Positions 51,248-59,983 are shown, numbered from the stretch's first letter. The stretch is DNA of 64,000 nt from Actinocorallia sp. API 0066 (GCF_020991275.1 NZ_JAJLQY010000010.1:267345-331344), one strand, 5' to 3'. Notes: generated from the letters alone by a model not told the origin. Translations and numbers: made by a program.

Positions 51248-53091
51248 GACGGCTCGTCCGTGACGGCGGCGTGCGCGAACTGGGCCGAGTACAGCGCCGC
51301 GTACGCGCCGTCGAGGGCGAGCAGTTCGTCGTGTCCGCCCTGCTCCACGATCCTGCCTTCCGCCATGACGAGGATGAGGTCGGCGTCGCGGATGGTCGAG
51401 AGCCGGTGCGCGATGACAAAGCTGGTGCGGCCCCGGCGCAGGTCGTTCATGGCCCGCTGGACGAGCAGTTCGGTGCGGGTGTCGACGGAGCTGGTCGCCT
51501 CGTCGAGGATGAGGATCTGGGGGTCGGCGAGGAACGCGCGGGCGATCGTGATGAGCTGCTTCTCCCCGGCGCTGATCCCGGCGGACTCCTCGTCCAGCAC
51601 CGTGTCGTACCCGTCGGCGAGGGTGGCGGCGAGCCTGTCGACGTGCGCGGCCCGCGCCGCCCGCTCGACCCGCTCGCGGGTGGCGTCGCGTGCCCCGTAG
51701 GCGATGTTCTCGGCGATCGTCCCCTGGAAGAGCCAGGGGTCCTGGAGCACCATGCCGGTGGCGGCGCGCAGCTCGGCGCGGGACATCCGGGCGATGTCGA
51801 CGCCGTCGAGGGTGATCCGGCCGCCGTCCAGCTCGTAGAACCGCATGATCAGGTTGACGAGGGTCGTCTTGCCAGCACCGGTCGGCCCTACGATCGCCAC
51901 GGTGCGGCCGGGAGCGACGTCAAGAGACAAGTCCTCGATAAGCGGCCGTCCCGGCGCGTACCCGAAGGTGACGTGCTCGAAGGTGACGCGCCCGCGCAGC
52001 TCGGCGGGCCGCTCCGGCGTCTCCGGGTCGGGCTCCTGCTCGGGCGCGTCGAGCAGCGCGAAGACCCGCTCGGCCGACGCGAGCCCGGACTGGAACAGGT
52101 TGAGCAGCCCCGCCGCCTGGTTCACGCTCTGCGTCGCCTGCTGCGAGTACTGGATGAACGCCTGGACGTCGCCGAGCGACAGCGCGCCCGACGCGACCCG
52201 GTACGCGCCGATGACGGCGATGAGGAGGTAGCCGACGTTGCCGAGCGCGATGGTGGCGGGCCGGGCCAGCCCGGAGACGAACTGGGCGCGGAACCCGGCC
52301 CGGTACAGGCCGTCGTTGTACTCGGTGAACCGCCGTGCCGCCTCCTCGTTGCGGCCGAACAGCCGGACGAGCGCGTGCCCGGTGAACACCTCCTCGACGT
52401 GCCCGTTCAGCTTGCCGGTGGTGCCCCACTGGGCGAGGAACTGGGGCCTGGCGACGAGCGCGATCCGCCGGGTGGCGTACAGCGCGAGCGGGATCGTGAC
52501 GAGCGCGGTGACGGTGAGCAGCGGCGAGATCCAGCACATCATCGCGAGCACACCGACGAGCGTGAGCACCGCGTTGAGCACCTGGCCGAGCGTCTGGGCG
52601 AGGGTCTGCGACAGGTTGTCGACGTCGTTGGTGACCCGGCTGAGCAGGTCGCCGCGCGGCTTGTCGTCGAAGTACCGCAGCGGCAGCCTGGCCAGCTTGG
52701 CCTGCGCCCGGTCGCGCAGCCGGTACATCGACCTCTGGACGAGCGTGCTCAGCACCCGGCCCTGGATCAGGAGGAACAGCGCGGAGACGAGGTACAAGGC
52801 GAGCACTCTAAGCAGCACCTCGCCTATCGCACCGAAGTCCGTGGGCGCGTCACCCGTCACCCCGGCGAAGACGAGGTCGGTCGCCCCGCCCAGCACCTTC
52901 GGGGCGGTGACGAGGCAGGCGACGCTGACGAGCGTGCACGCCAGCGCGACGGCGATCAGCCCGCGTTCGGGGCGCAGCAGCCCGGCCAGCCTGCGCCCGG
53001 TGCGCGCCGAGTCGCGGGACCGCTCGACGGGCCCGTTCAGGAACGCCGCCGGACCCCGGAAGACGGGCGGTTTTGTGGGGGTCTCGCTCAT
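51244..53091 (-). CDS. ABC exporter half-transporter with canonical ATPase site
   Basis: This 615-aa protein has six membrane segments and a nucleotide-binding domain: Walker A VGPTGAGKTTLVN, signature GISAGEKQL, Walker B ILILDEATSSVD and H-loop FVIAHRLSTI. With the following half-transporter it should form a heterodimer. Start overlaps the previous stop. It is the second gene of the operon. Confidence 0.93.
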   Translation of the reverse strand: MSETPTKPPVFRGPAAFLNGPVERSRDSARTGRRLAGLLRPERGLIAVALACTLVSVACLVTAPKVLGGATDLVFAGVTGDAPTDFGAIGEVLLRVLALYLVSALFLLIQGRVLSTLVQRSMYRLRDRAQAKLARLPLRYFDDKPRGDLLSRVTNDVDNLSQTLAQTLGQVLNAVLTLVGVLAMMCWISPLLTVTALVTIPLALYATRRIALVARPQFLAQWGTTGKLNGHVEEVFTGHALVRLFGRNEEAARRFTEYNDGLYRAGFRAQFVSGLARPATIALGNVGYLLIAVIGAYRVASGALSLGDVQAFIQYSQQATQSVNQAAGLLNLFQSGLASAERVFALLDAPEQEPDPETPERPAELRGRVTFEHVTFGYAPGRPLIEDLSLDVAPGRTVAIVGPTGAGKTTLVNLIMRFYELDGGRITLDGVDIARMSRAELRAATGMVLQDPWLFQGTIAENIAYGARDATRERVERAARAAHVDRLAATLADGYDTVLDEESAGISAGEKQLITIARAFLADPQILILDEATSSVDTRTELLVQRAMNDLRRGRTSFVIAHRLSTIRDADLILVMAEGRIVEQGGHDELLALDGAYAALYSAQFAHAAVTDEPS

Positions 53092-54821
53092 GCCGCCTCG
53101 CTCTCGGTCAGCTGCGACAGGACGATCTCCCGGTAGGTCGGGGTGCCCGCGAGCAGCTCGGCGTGGGTGCCGACGCCGACGACGGCGCCCCGGTCCAGCA
53201 CGACGATCCGGTCGGCGTGCCTGATCGTGCCGACCCGCTGCGCGACGACGAGGACCGTCGCGTCGGCGGTGTAGGCGGGCAGCGCCGCGCGCAGCGCCGC
53301 GTCCGTGGTGTGGTCGAGCGCGGAGAAGGAGTCGTCGAAGAGGTAGACGCGGGGCCTGACGACGAGCGCACGGGCGATCGCAAGCCGCTGACGCTGCCCT
53401 CCGGAGAAGTTGGATCCGCCCTGGCTTACGGGCGCCTCCAGCCCTTCCGGGAGCGCCGCTACGAAGTCCCGTGCCTGCGCGACGTCGAGTGCCTGCCAGA
53501 GTTCCTCGTCGGTAGCGCCGGGCTTGCCGTAGCGCAGGTTGGAGGCGACCGTCCCGGAGAACAGGAACGCCTTCTGCGGCACATACCCGACCGTCGCGGA
53601 CAGCAGCGCGGGCGCGAGGTCCCGCACGTCGACGCCGCCGACGAGCACCGTGCCCTCGGTCGCGTCGAACAGCCGGGGGACCAGGTTGAGCAGCGTCGTC
53701 TTGCCGCTGCCCGTGCTGCCGACGATCGCGACGACCTCGCCGGGCGCCGCGACGAGGTCCACCCCGCGCAGGACGGGCTGTTCCGCGCCCGGATAGCCGA
53801 ACCTGACGCCGCGCAACTCGACCCGTCCCGGCGCGGTCAGCGCGGTGACGGGCCTGAGCGGCGCCACCACGCTCGACTCGGTGTCGAGGACCTCCCTGAT
53901 GCGCCGCGCCGACACCTCGGCCCTCGGCATCAGCAGGACGGTGAAGGTGGCGAGCATCACCGTCATCAGGATCATCATGAGGTAGCTGAGGAACGCCAGC
54001 AGCGAGCCGACGCCGATCGCCCCGGCGTCCACGCGGTGCGCCCCGTACCAGAGCACCCCGACGCTCGACACGTTCGCCAGCAGCAGGATCAGCGGGAACA
54101 TCATCGCGATGAGGAAGCCGACGCGCGTGGAGACGTCCTTGAGCTCCCGGTTGGTGCCGCTGAACCTGGCCCGCTCGGCGTCGTCCTTCACGAACGCGCG
54201 GACGACCCGTACCCCGGTGATCTGCTCACGCAGCACCCGGTTGATCGTGTCTATGTGGTCCTGCATACGACGGTAGAGCGGGCCCATCCTCCAGAGGATC
54301 ACCGCAAAGACGAGCGCCATCACGGGCAGCGCGAACAGCAGGACCGACGACAGCCGCACGTCCTCGCGCACCGCCATGACGGTGCCGCCCACGCACATGA
54401 TCGGCGCGGTCACCATCATGGTGGCGGCGAGCAGCACCACCATCTGCACCTGCTGGACGTCGTTGGTGACGCGGGTGATGAGCGACGGCGTCCCAAAACG
54501 CCCCACCTCGCGCCCGGAGAACCCCTGCACCCTGTCGAACAGGGCAGCGCGCAGGTCGCGCCCGACGGCCATCGACACCCGCGCCGAGCAGTAGACAACC
54601 CCGACCGATCCCACAGCCCCGACCAACGTGACAACAAGCATCACCCAGCCGAGTTCAAGAATCCGCCCGGTATCGCCCGTCACCACCCCTTCATCCACGA
54701 TATCGGCATTCAACGCGGGCATAAAAAGCATGCCCAGCACCGAAACAAACTGGAGCACAAGAATGACCACAAGATCTCGCGGATAGGGCCGAAGACTCTC
54801 CCTGAGCAAACGGAACAGCAC
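53088..54821 (-). CDS. ABC exporter half-transporter with degenerate ATPase site
   Basis: This 577-aa protein has six membrane segments and a Walker A VGSTGSGKTTLLN. The catalytic Glu after Walker B is replaced by Asp (VYLFDDSFSALD) and the H-loop His by Gln (VVAQRVGTI). Asymmetric sites of this kind are typical of heterodimeric exporters. It is first in the operon, with a MerR/SoxR-like box upstream (54888-54905). Confidence 0.93.
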   Translation of the reverse strand: MLFRLLRESLRPYPRDLVVILVLQFVSVLGMLFMPALNADIVDEGVVTGDTGRILELGWVMLVVTLVGAVGSVGVVYCSARVSMAVGRDLRAALFDRVQGFSGREVGRFGTPSLITRVTNDVQQVQMVVLLAATMMVTAPIMCVGGTVMAVREDVRLSSVLLFALPVMALVFAVILWRMGPLYRRMQDHIDTINRVLREQITGVRVVRAFVKDDAERARFSGTNRELKDVSTRVGFLIAMMFPLILLLANVSSVGVLWYGAHRVDAGAIGVGSLLAFLSYLMMILMTVMLATFTVLLMPRAEVSARRIREVLDTESSVVAPLRPVTALTAPGRVELRGVRFGYPGAEQPVLRGVDLVAAPGEVVAIVGSTGSGKTTLLNLVPRLFDATEGTVLVGGVDVRDLAPALLSATVGYVPQKAFLFSGTVASNLRYGKPGATDEELWQALDVAQARDFVAALPEGLEAPVSQGGSNFSGGQRQRLAIARALVVRPRVYLFDDSFSALDHTTDAALRAALPAYTADATVLVVAQRVGTIRHADRIVVLDRGAVVGVGTHAELLAGTPTYREIVLSQLTESEAA

Positions 54822-54887
54822 AGAACCTCCCAGAGAGCCGCGGCCCTCCGGGCGGGACCGTCCGGCGACTCAGGCCCCACCGTGCAA

Positions 54888-54909
54888 GCTGAAGTTCGGT
54901 TTAAGTCAA
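54888..54909 (-). promoter_or_regulatory. MerR/SoxR-like box in the ABC operon promoter
   Basis: The dyad GCTGAAGTTCGGTTTAAG (54888-54905) and TTGACT (minus strand, 54904-54909) closely match the box at 38844. The minus strand reads TTGACTTAAA, two variable bases, then GAACTTCAG, in both. The second match, in the -10 region, is CACGGT against TACCGT. Confidence 0.58.
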
Positions 54910-54915
54910 TACCCC

Positions 54916-55881
54916 TCAGGTCCGCCGGAACCCGCGCTCCGCGACCCGGTTGACGGCGGCCACCGCGCCAAAGAGGACGAGCGCCGCGACGACGGCCGCG
55001 ATCGCCCGGAGCAAGGGGGCGACGGACGAGGCCGGACTGAACATCATGACAAGCGGGCCAAAAGGGATGAGGAGAAGCGCGCAGGCACGACGTCCGTAGG
55101 GCCGTCGCGCAAGCAGCCCCACAAGCAGCACCCCGTAAAGGAAGAGCCCGGAGACGAGGTGGTTCCACCCGGCGAAGGAGTAGACCGCCCAAACCCGCGG
55201 CGTGACGACAGCCAGAAGGACAGCCCCGATGATGACCGCCCAGAGAGGAACCCCACGGAGCAACTCCCCGCCCCTACGCGCTCCCGACGACCCGAGCAGA
55301 GCGCCACCCACCACCAGCCCGGCCAGGACGAGCGGGAGCACACCCTCGACGGCCGCGTTCACCGAGTACACAAAGACGTTGTCCGGCCCGACGCTGAGCG
55401 CCCACAGGAGTCCCACCGCAAGGGCGCCGCTCACAGCCAGCGTGCCGAAGCCGGCCGTCCGCCTCAACCCGCACAGGGCGAGCACCGACAGCACAGCCCA
55501 CGCCCCCCAGATCGGAGCGCTGCGGTAGAGGCTGAACCAGGTCACCACGTCGCCCGGCCGCCCGGCGTGCTCGACCGCGAACGGCAGCGTCGCGGCCGCG
55601 TCCACCGCGTACCGGACGGCCAGGGCCAGCATCAGCACCGGGCCGAGGAGGCTCACGACCGCGAACGCGTCCCGCCACCGCGGCGCGTCCAGCGCGCGTC
55701 CCGTCGCGGCCAGCCTGACGGTGACGGCCCCGTGCGCGATGTCAGCGGCCTCACGGAAGCCGGGCCGACGCTGCCCCGGACGCGCCTGCGCGAGCAGAAT
55801 CCCGAGGATCTCGTCCCCGTATTCACGCCGGTATCCGGCCGGGTAGCAGCGCAGCAGGGCGCGGTAACGTCGTTCGAGCAT
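54916..55881 (-). CDS. Multi-pass membrane protein under PadR control
   Basis: This 321-aa protein begins MLERRYRALLRCYPAGYRREYGDEILGIL, typical of actinobacterial membrane proteins paired with PadR regulators. It has about eight hydrophobic segments. It lies just after the PadR gene. The ATG at 55881 with GGAAAGAG is preferred to a TTG at 55908 overlapping the PadR stop. Function unknown. Confidence 0.75.
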   Translation of the reverse strand: MLERRYRALLRCYPAGYRREYGDEILGILLAQARPGQRRPGFREAADIAHGAVTVRLAATGRALDAPRWRDAFAVVSLLGPVLMLALAVRYAVDAAATLPFAVEHAGRPGDVVTWFSLYRSAPIWGAWAVLSVLALCGLRRTAGFGTLAVSGALAVGLLWALSVGPDNVFVYSVNAAVEGVLPLVLAGLVVGGALLGSSGARRGGELLRGVPLWAVIIGAVLLAVVTPRVWAVYSFAGWNHLVSGLFLYGVLLVGLLARRPYGRRACALLLIPFGPLVMMFSPASSVAPLLRAIAAVVAALVLFGAVAAVNRVAERGFRRT

Positions 55882-55904
55882 CGGATTTCTCTTTCCTTCG
55901 CCGC

Positions 55905-56240
55905 TCAAGCCGGACTGCCGTAAGGGGACGCGGCGAGACGGCGCACCGCCGTCCTGGCCCGCCGCAACTGCCGTTCCGCCTCCACGGAAAGCGCCGCCGC
56001 GCCCTCCTCGGTGAGCCGGTAGTACCGGCGCAACCGCCCGTCCACCACCTCGTCCCGCTCCGCCTCGACGAGCCCTTCCGCGCGCAACCTGTCCAACGCC
56101 GCGTACAGCGTCCCCGGCCGCAACCGCACCCGCCCCTCAGACACCCGCTCCGCGTCAAGAATGATCCCGTACCCGTGCAAAGCCCCCCCAACCAGCGCCG
56201 TCAGTATCAAGAACGTCGGTTCCCGCATCCCCTCACTCAC
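55905..56240 (-). CDS. PadR-family transcriptional regulator
   Basis: This protein of about 111 aa has the PadR winged helix (LTALVGGALHGYGIIL, LRPGTLYAALDRLRAEGLVEAE) and RRYYRLTEEGAAAL. It likely represses the downstream membrane gene. Start is GTG 56240 or ATG 56228. Confidence 0.9.
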   Translation of the reverse strand: MSEGMREPTFLILTALVGGALHGYGIILDAERVSEGRVRLRPGTLYAALDRLRAEGLVEAERDEVVDGRLRRYYRLTEEGAAALSVEAERQLRRARTAVRRLAASPYGSPA

Positions 56241-56551
56241 CCCACCAACATATACAGATCATCGATCCATCCCCCACCCCAGACCACATCCGGCCGCCCC
56301 ACCCAGCCAACACGGAACGCAGGAGACCCGAACCCACCAGCCTTCTCCGCGCAAGCGATCCGTCTCCCACCGGGCCGGTGATGACCCTGATGGCGACTCC
56401 CCTTCCGCAAATTCTCCCCAAACAACGCACTACGATTGAACCCATCTGAATTCCGGCCAGCCCTGACGGGGAATCTCACCAGCACCGCGCGGCCACCGTT
56501 TTGATCACGGTCTGAACGCCAGGAGTCCGAGGTCCGCGGCCCACGCGAAAG
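56241..56551. other. Divergent gap between padR and a small membrane gene
   Basis: These 311 bases hold no supported gene. ATATACAGATCATCGAT near 56249 is the kind of AT-rich site PadR proteins bind. Other parts are low complexity. Confidence 0.4.
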
Positions 56552-56947
56552 GTGCGTCAGGTGAGCGGACGTCAGGCCACTGCGACCGGATTTGTTCTCT
56601 TCGCTGCGATCTTGATGATCGTCAACGGGATCTGGGGAATCGTCGTCGGACTCGCAGCCATCATCCGAAGAGATTTCTTCGTCGTGGCCCCGAACTACGT
56701 CTACGAGTTCAGCACCACCGGATGGGGCTGGATCCACCTCATCCTCGGCGCACTCCTCACAGCTGTGGCCTTCGCCCTGATCTTCGGCCAAAGCTGGGCC
56801 CGCTGGCCCGTCCTGGTCCTAGTCATACTCCAGGCCACCAGCCAGTTCTTCTTCCTCCCCTACTACCCATGGTGGTCCATCCTCATCATCGCCCTGGACG
56901 TCATCATCATCTGGGCCCTACTGACCTACCACCCCAAGCCCCTCTAA
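56552..56947 (+). CDS. Four-helix membrane protein (DUF7144-like)
   Basis: This protein of about 131 aa has four membrane segments (ATGFVLFAAILMIVNGIWGI, WGWIHLILGALLTAVAFALI, WPVLVLVILQATSQFFFLPY and SILIIALDVIIIWALL). It matches a common small actinomycete family of unknown function. Start GTG 56552 or GTG 56561. Confidence 0.75.
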   Translation: MRQVSGRQATATGFVLFAAILMIVNGIWGIVVGLAAIIRRDFFVVAPNYVYEFSTTGWGWIHLILGALLTAVAFALIFGQSWARWPVLVLVILQATSQFFFLPYYPWWSILIIALDVIIIWALLTYHPKPL

Positions 56948-57098
56948 CCGAACTCACCACAATCCAGCCCTCCCTGGCCACGCCCGCTTTCCACGGCAGC
57001 AGAAACAAGCACGCTTGCAGCCCAGAGAAGCGCCCATCCGCCCTGATCCCCCCCGGATACGATCCGCGAGCGAGAACCCAACGCCGCCCGGCAACCCA

Positions 57099-57195
57099 AA
57101 AACGATCAAGGCCCAGCCTCGGACTTGCGTCCTGAGCTGGGCCTTTGTTGTGAGAGCGGATGACGGGAATCGAACCCGCGTGGTCAGCTTGGGAA
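57099..57195. repeat. Left attachment repeat with tRNA-Gly 3' remnant
   Basis: The last 41 bases (57155-57195) equal the 3' half of the tRNA-Gly gene on the minus strand, from the acceptor end to the anticodon loop. The left part is the tRNA terminator, AAGGCCCAGC with GCTGGGCCTTT. Beyond 57195 the match stops, which marks the displaced original 3' end. Confidence 0.85.
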
Positions 57196-57280
57196 TCGCC
57201 TGGATCTCACGCCGCAGGGCCTCTGAACTGCGGGCGGGCCTGGCCACGAGTCTCCCCTGTTGACCCTTGATCGCCCTGCC

Positions 57281-57301
57281 TAATGGCACGCTAATGGCAC
57301 G
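57281..57301. repeat. Left arm-type tandem repeats
   Basis: TAATGGCACG occurs twice, 11 bases apart, 86 bases inside the left repeat. The same pair (one mismatch) lies 20 bases inside the right repeat (62823-62843). The arrangement fits integrase arm-binding sites. Confidence 0.65.
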
Positions 57302-57411
57302 CAATCAGGGCTTCAAGCAGAGATTCCGCAGTACCTTCTGCGTGCTTCTCTGCTTCTCGTCCATGACGGCTGTCCCAGCACAGAGCCGAGCCGGGGTGAG
57401 CTCGTTCCGTT

Positions 57412-57501
57412 CCGGAGGGCTCGACCGCACGAACGTCGAGAAGTCGTGACAGAGAGATTCGCGCGGTCGAGTCCTCCGGCTGGCTGGGGGCCGCGGCCCC
57501 C
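57412..57501. repeat. Structured repeat, copy A
   Basis: A 17-bp stem CCGGAGGGCTCGACCGC (57412-57428) pairs with 57463-57479 (one G-T pair). It is followed by a second palindrome GGGGGCCGCGGCCCCC (57486-57501). Copy B is at 57691. Base changes between copies keep pairing. No coding is seen in 57196-58013 apart from these repeats. Confidence 0.65.
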
Positions 57502-57690
57502 GCTTCGAGCTCGATTGACCTTCTCTCATCGATAGAGCGACCCATTACGAGCCAACCGAACCCCGTCCACCGACGTCCAGAAACATCCTCTGACTAGCGC
57601 CGGAGCCCATCGACCGTCCACGGGAATCCACGGCTGCTCAGCCCTGTTGTTAGCGCCCGAGTTAGCAAGATCAGATGGCGCGTGCTCGCT

Positions 57691-57789
57691 CCGGAGCGCT
57701 CGACCGCGCGAACGACGAGACGGTGTGACAGAGGGATTCGCGCGGGCGAGTGCTCCGGCCCGTGGGGGGCTGGGGGTCGCGAGACCCCC
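57691..57789. repeat. Structured repeat, copy B
   Basis: The stem CCGGAGCGCTCGACCGCGCG (57691-57710) pairs with 57739-57758 with one mismatch and one G-T pair. The second hairpin is GGGGGTC-GCGA-GACCCCC (57772-57789). Both the loop (GACAGAG-GATTC) and the flank (CCGCTTCG) are shared with copy A. Confidence 0.65.
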
Positions 57790-57910
57790 GCTTCGGACTC
57801 GATCAGCCGACCTTGCTCCAGCCTCTTTACCTCGGACCAAGCAATGTAAGGCTCCGCTACCGATGTTCAATCCGTAAGTCAGGGGGAGGCGTCCAGGATT
57901 AACCTCCTGA

Positions 57911-57945
57911 GCAAGGCCTTCGTGACGAAGTCACGAAAGCCTTGC
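57911..57945. terminator. Hairpin in the left part of the element
   Basis: GCAAGGCCTTCGTGAC and GTCACGAAAGCCTTGC form a 16-bp stem with one mismatch and a 3-base loop. It lies downstream of the minus-strand gene at 58014 and may end its transcript. No T tract. Confidence 0.5.
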
Positions 57946-58013
57946 GTCGACCTTCCGTTCAACAGATCTCCCGATCTCGATCATTCGAGCCCCATCAGTT
58001 TACGGGTGATCTA

Positions 58014-58274
58014 CTAGTCAATGATGGTAATTGAATCCCTAGTGCCAAGATCAACCAACAGGCGAACTCGCTCCCCGGACTGAAGGTTCACTTCGATGTC
58101 CGCCTTGGTTCCTTTCACCTTGACGTAATTAGATCCCGACTTGACCGGAATTTCGACCTTGTCGCCAATCGCCATTCGGGCTACTTGGCGCCCGTTGATC
58201 TCGATGGCAAATGTGGACAGTCGGCCTATGAGGCGATAGCTCTTTCTCTCAATCGAGATAATTGCATCAAGCAC
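58014..58274 (-). CDS. Small beta-rich protein of unknown function
   Basis: The gene encodes 86 aa, MLDAIISIERKSYRLIGRLS and then alternating strands (FAIEINGRQVARMAIGDKVE, VKVKGTKADIEV). The pattern is that of a small beta-sandwich such as PEGA/DUF2846-type domains. The GTG start has GGGGAGG eight bases upstream. The GC content is clearly lower than in the neighbourhood, a sign of recent transfer. No relative recognised with certainty. Confidence 0.65.
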   Translation of the reverse strand: MLDAIISIERKSYRLIGRLSTFAIEINGRQVARMAIGDKVEIPVKSGSNYVKVKGTKADIEVNLQSGERVRLLVDLGTRDSITIID

Positions 58275-58442
58275 AACCCCGCCTCCCCTAGGCCATGGGC
58301 GCCAGCTCTAGACAAGACCAACTACTATCCTAATTTCTTGTATTCGGCTAGGAGGCAGTCCGACTTGTTACATAGATGTCGCCTTGGCTGAGGTGTGGTG
58401 CGACTGATGTTGCTAAGTGGCTGGATCTAGAATCCCTGCGAC

Positions 58443-58472
58443 GGGCCGGTTTGTCCGGGGCGGGACCGGCCC
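58443..58472. other. Hairpin in the gap between the small gene and the XRE gene
   Basis: GGGCCGGT (58443-58450) and ACCGGCCC (58465-58472) are exact complements. The 340-base gap between 58275 and 58615 otherwise shows nothing I recognise, apart from a promoter region. Confidence 0.4.
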
Positions 58473-58615
58473 GGAGAGGCCGCATGCCCGGCCCGGGCGG
58501 ACCGGCCCCGGCCGCGGAGCGGGCGGGCTTGAAGACGTAGAGAAAGTTCTCATCGGGGGTGGTGGGTGGTGTGGGTTGGGGTGCTGGTGTCTGGTTGGGG
58601 TGGTAGAACGCTGGG

Positions 58616-59395
58616 ATGGGTGGGGAGAGGTTTCGGGAGCTTGGGGTGGAGGTTCGGCGGTTGCGGGTGGCTGCTGGGTTGTCGGGGGTTGAGGTGGGGC
58701 GGCGGGCTGGGGTTACGCAGGCGACGGTGTCTCGGGTGGAGACGGGGCGGCGGGTGGCTGATGTTGGGGTGGTGGTTCGGGTGATTGAGGCGGTGGGTGG
58801 GGGTGTGGAGTTGGTGGCTATGGCGCGGGAGGTGTATGCCGAAGCGGTTCGGCGGCGGGTGGATGCGGGGACGTCGTTGCGTGGGGGTGCTGCGGCCGGG
58901 GTTGTGGGGAGGGTCGGGGTGGTGCGGGCGTTGGGGGTGGCGGTGGTGCCGTTGGTGGTGCGGACGGCTGAGTATGCGCGGGAGGCTGGGCTTAAGGGTG
59001 GTGGGGTGGATTTGTTGGGGAAGCGGGTGGAGGTTGTGGTGGGTGAGGGGGTGTTGCGGACGTGGCCGGGGTCGGGTGCGTGCATGGCGGGGCAGTTGGA
59101 GCGGCTTGTGGAGGTCGCGGGGGGTGAGCTTGTGGAGTTCGGGGTGGTGCCGTTGGGGGTGGCGGGTGGAGGGCTGCCGCCGCATGGGTTCACGGTGTTC
59201 GGGGAGGAGGCCGTGGTGGTGGAGACGGTGACGCGGGAGTTGACGTTGACGGCGGCGGGTGACGTGTCGGTGTATCTGCGGGTGTTCGACGAGGTGCGGG
59301 AGCGGGCGGTGTTCGGGGATGAGGCCGTGGCGCGTGTGATGCGGGCCGCTGCGGATCTGCGGCGCGCCCTGGACTCTATACAGAGAAAACGTTGA
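58616..59395 (+). CDS. XRE-type helix-turn-helix regulator with Scr1/DUF5753-like C terminus
   Basis: This 259-aa protein has an XRE HTH (SGVEVGRRAGVTQATVSRVE, residues 22-41) and a C-terminal domain with PLVVRTAEYAREAGL, GACMAGQLERLVEVAGGELV and GFTVFGEEAVVVETVTREL, as in Scr1-type regulators. Codon use favours G and T in third position (GGG, GTG, TTG), unlike the C-rich genes around the element. It lies in the integrative element. Confidence 0.82.
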   Translation: MGGERFRELGVEVRRLRVAAGLSGVEVGRRAGVTQATVSRVETGRRVADVGVVVRVIEAVGGGVELVAMAREVYAEAVRRRVDAGTSLRGGAAAGVVGRVGVVRALGVAVVPLVVRTAEYAREAGLKGGGVDLLGKRVEVVVGEGVLRTWPGSGACMAGQLERLVEVAGGELVEFGVVPLGVAGGGLPPHGFTVFGEEAVVVETVTRELTLTAAGDVSVYLRVFDEVRERAVFGDEAVARVMRAAADLRRALDSIQRKR

Positions 59396-59437
59396 ATAAT
59401 CCCTAGGTCTGGCTTACGCTGCGCATTCGATAGGTGT

Positions 59438-59451
59438 TTAGACCCCTAGAC
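59438..59451. promoter_or_regulatory. Tandem TTAGAC/CTAGAC half sites
   Basis: TTAGAC (59438-59443) and CTAGAC (59446-59451) lie 20 bases ahead of the ATPase gene. Related dyads occur at 59968 and 61720. Confidence 0.45.
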
Positions 59452-59470
59452 GGATGGGTGGTGAGGGGCC

Positions 59471-59878
59471 GTGGTCCGGTGGTCTCGGATGTTCGACGGG
59501 GAGATGCGCGAGCTGGTGGAGGCTCGGCGGTTCGTCCGGTCCGTCGGGGCGGGGCATGGAGCGCTGTACCGGGCCGTGCTGGTGATGAACGAACTCGCGA
59601 CGAACGCAATCTTGCATACGCGCAGTGGGGATGAGGGCGGGTTGTTCGTGGTGGAGGTTGAGGTGGGGGCGGACGGGATGAAGGTGGGAGTGGTGGACAT
59701 GGGGGCGGATCAGGAGCCTGTGGTGGTGGATCGGGGAGTGGAGGCGCTGGACGGGCGGGGGCTGGAGCTGGTGGGGCGGATCGCGGAGAAGTGGGGGTTT
59801 GAGGAGGTTCGGGTGGGGCGTCGGGTGTGGGCGGTGGTGCCTGCTGAGGACGTGAGGGAGTGGGCGGGGAAGGTCTGA
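59471..59878 (+). CDS. Anti-sigma-type ATP-binding protein (HATPase_c_2)
   Basis: This protein of about 135 aa has an N box VMNELATNAILHTRSGDEGG and the G box VVDMGADQEP, with the later GRGLELVGRIAEKWG. It belongs to the same family as the protein at 1084 but is diverged. Start GTG 59471 or ATG 59489. G/T-rich third positions match the upstream XRE gene. Confidence 0.82.
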   Translation: MVRWSRMFDGEMRELVEARRFVRSVGAGHGALYRAVLVMNELATNAILHTRSGDEGGLFVVEVEVGADGMKVGVVDMGADQEPVVVDRGVEALDGRGLELVGRIAEKWGFEEVRVGRRVWAVVPAEDVREWAGKV

Positions 59879-59967
59879 TTTGCGGTGGGTGGGCCCGCGA
59901 TGCCGCGTCGGCGGCGGAAGATTCAGGCGGTGGACGCTGTGACGGGGGATCCGCTACTCCAGGCTAT

Positions 59968-59983
59968 GTCTAGGGTCCTAGAC
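59968..59983. promoter_or_regulatory. Palindromic operator GTCTAGG-GT-CCTAGAC
   Basis: A 16-base dyad with exact 7-base arms. It is 28 bases ahead of the ATG at 60011 and matches the other CTAGAC sites of the element. Confidence 0.6.

Noticed and set aside
57155..57195. A second tRNA gene at the left end of the element
   Set aside because: Only the 3' half is present; the 5' half and D arm are missing, so it is an attachment-site remnant.
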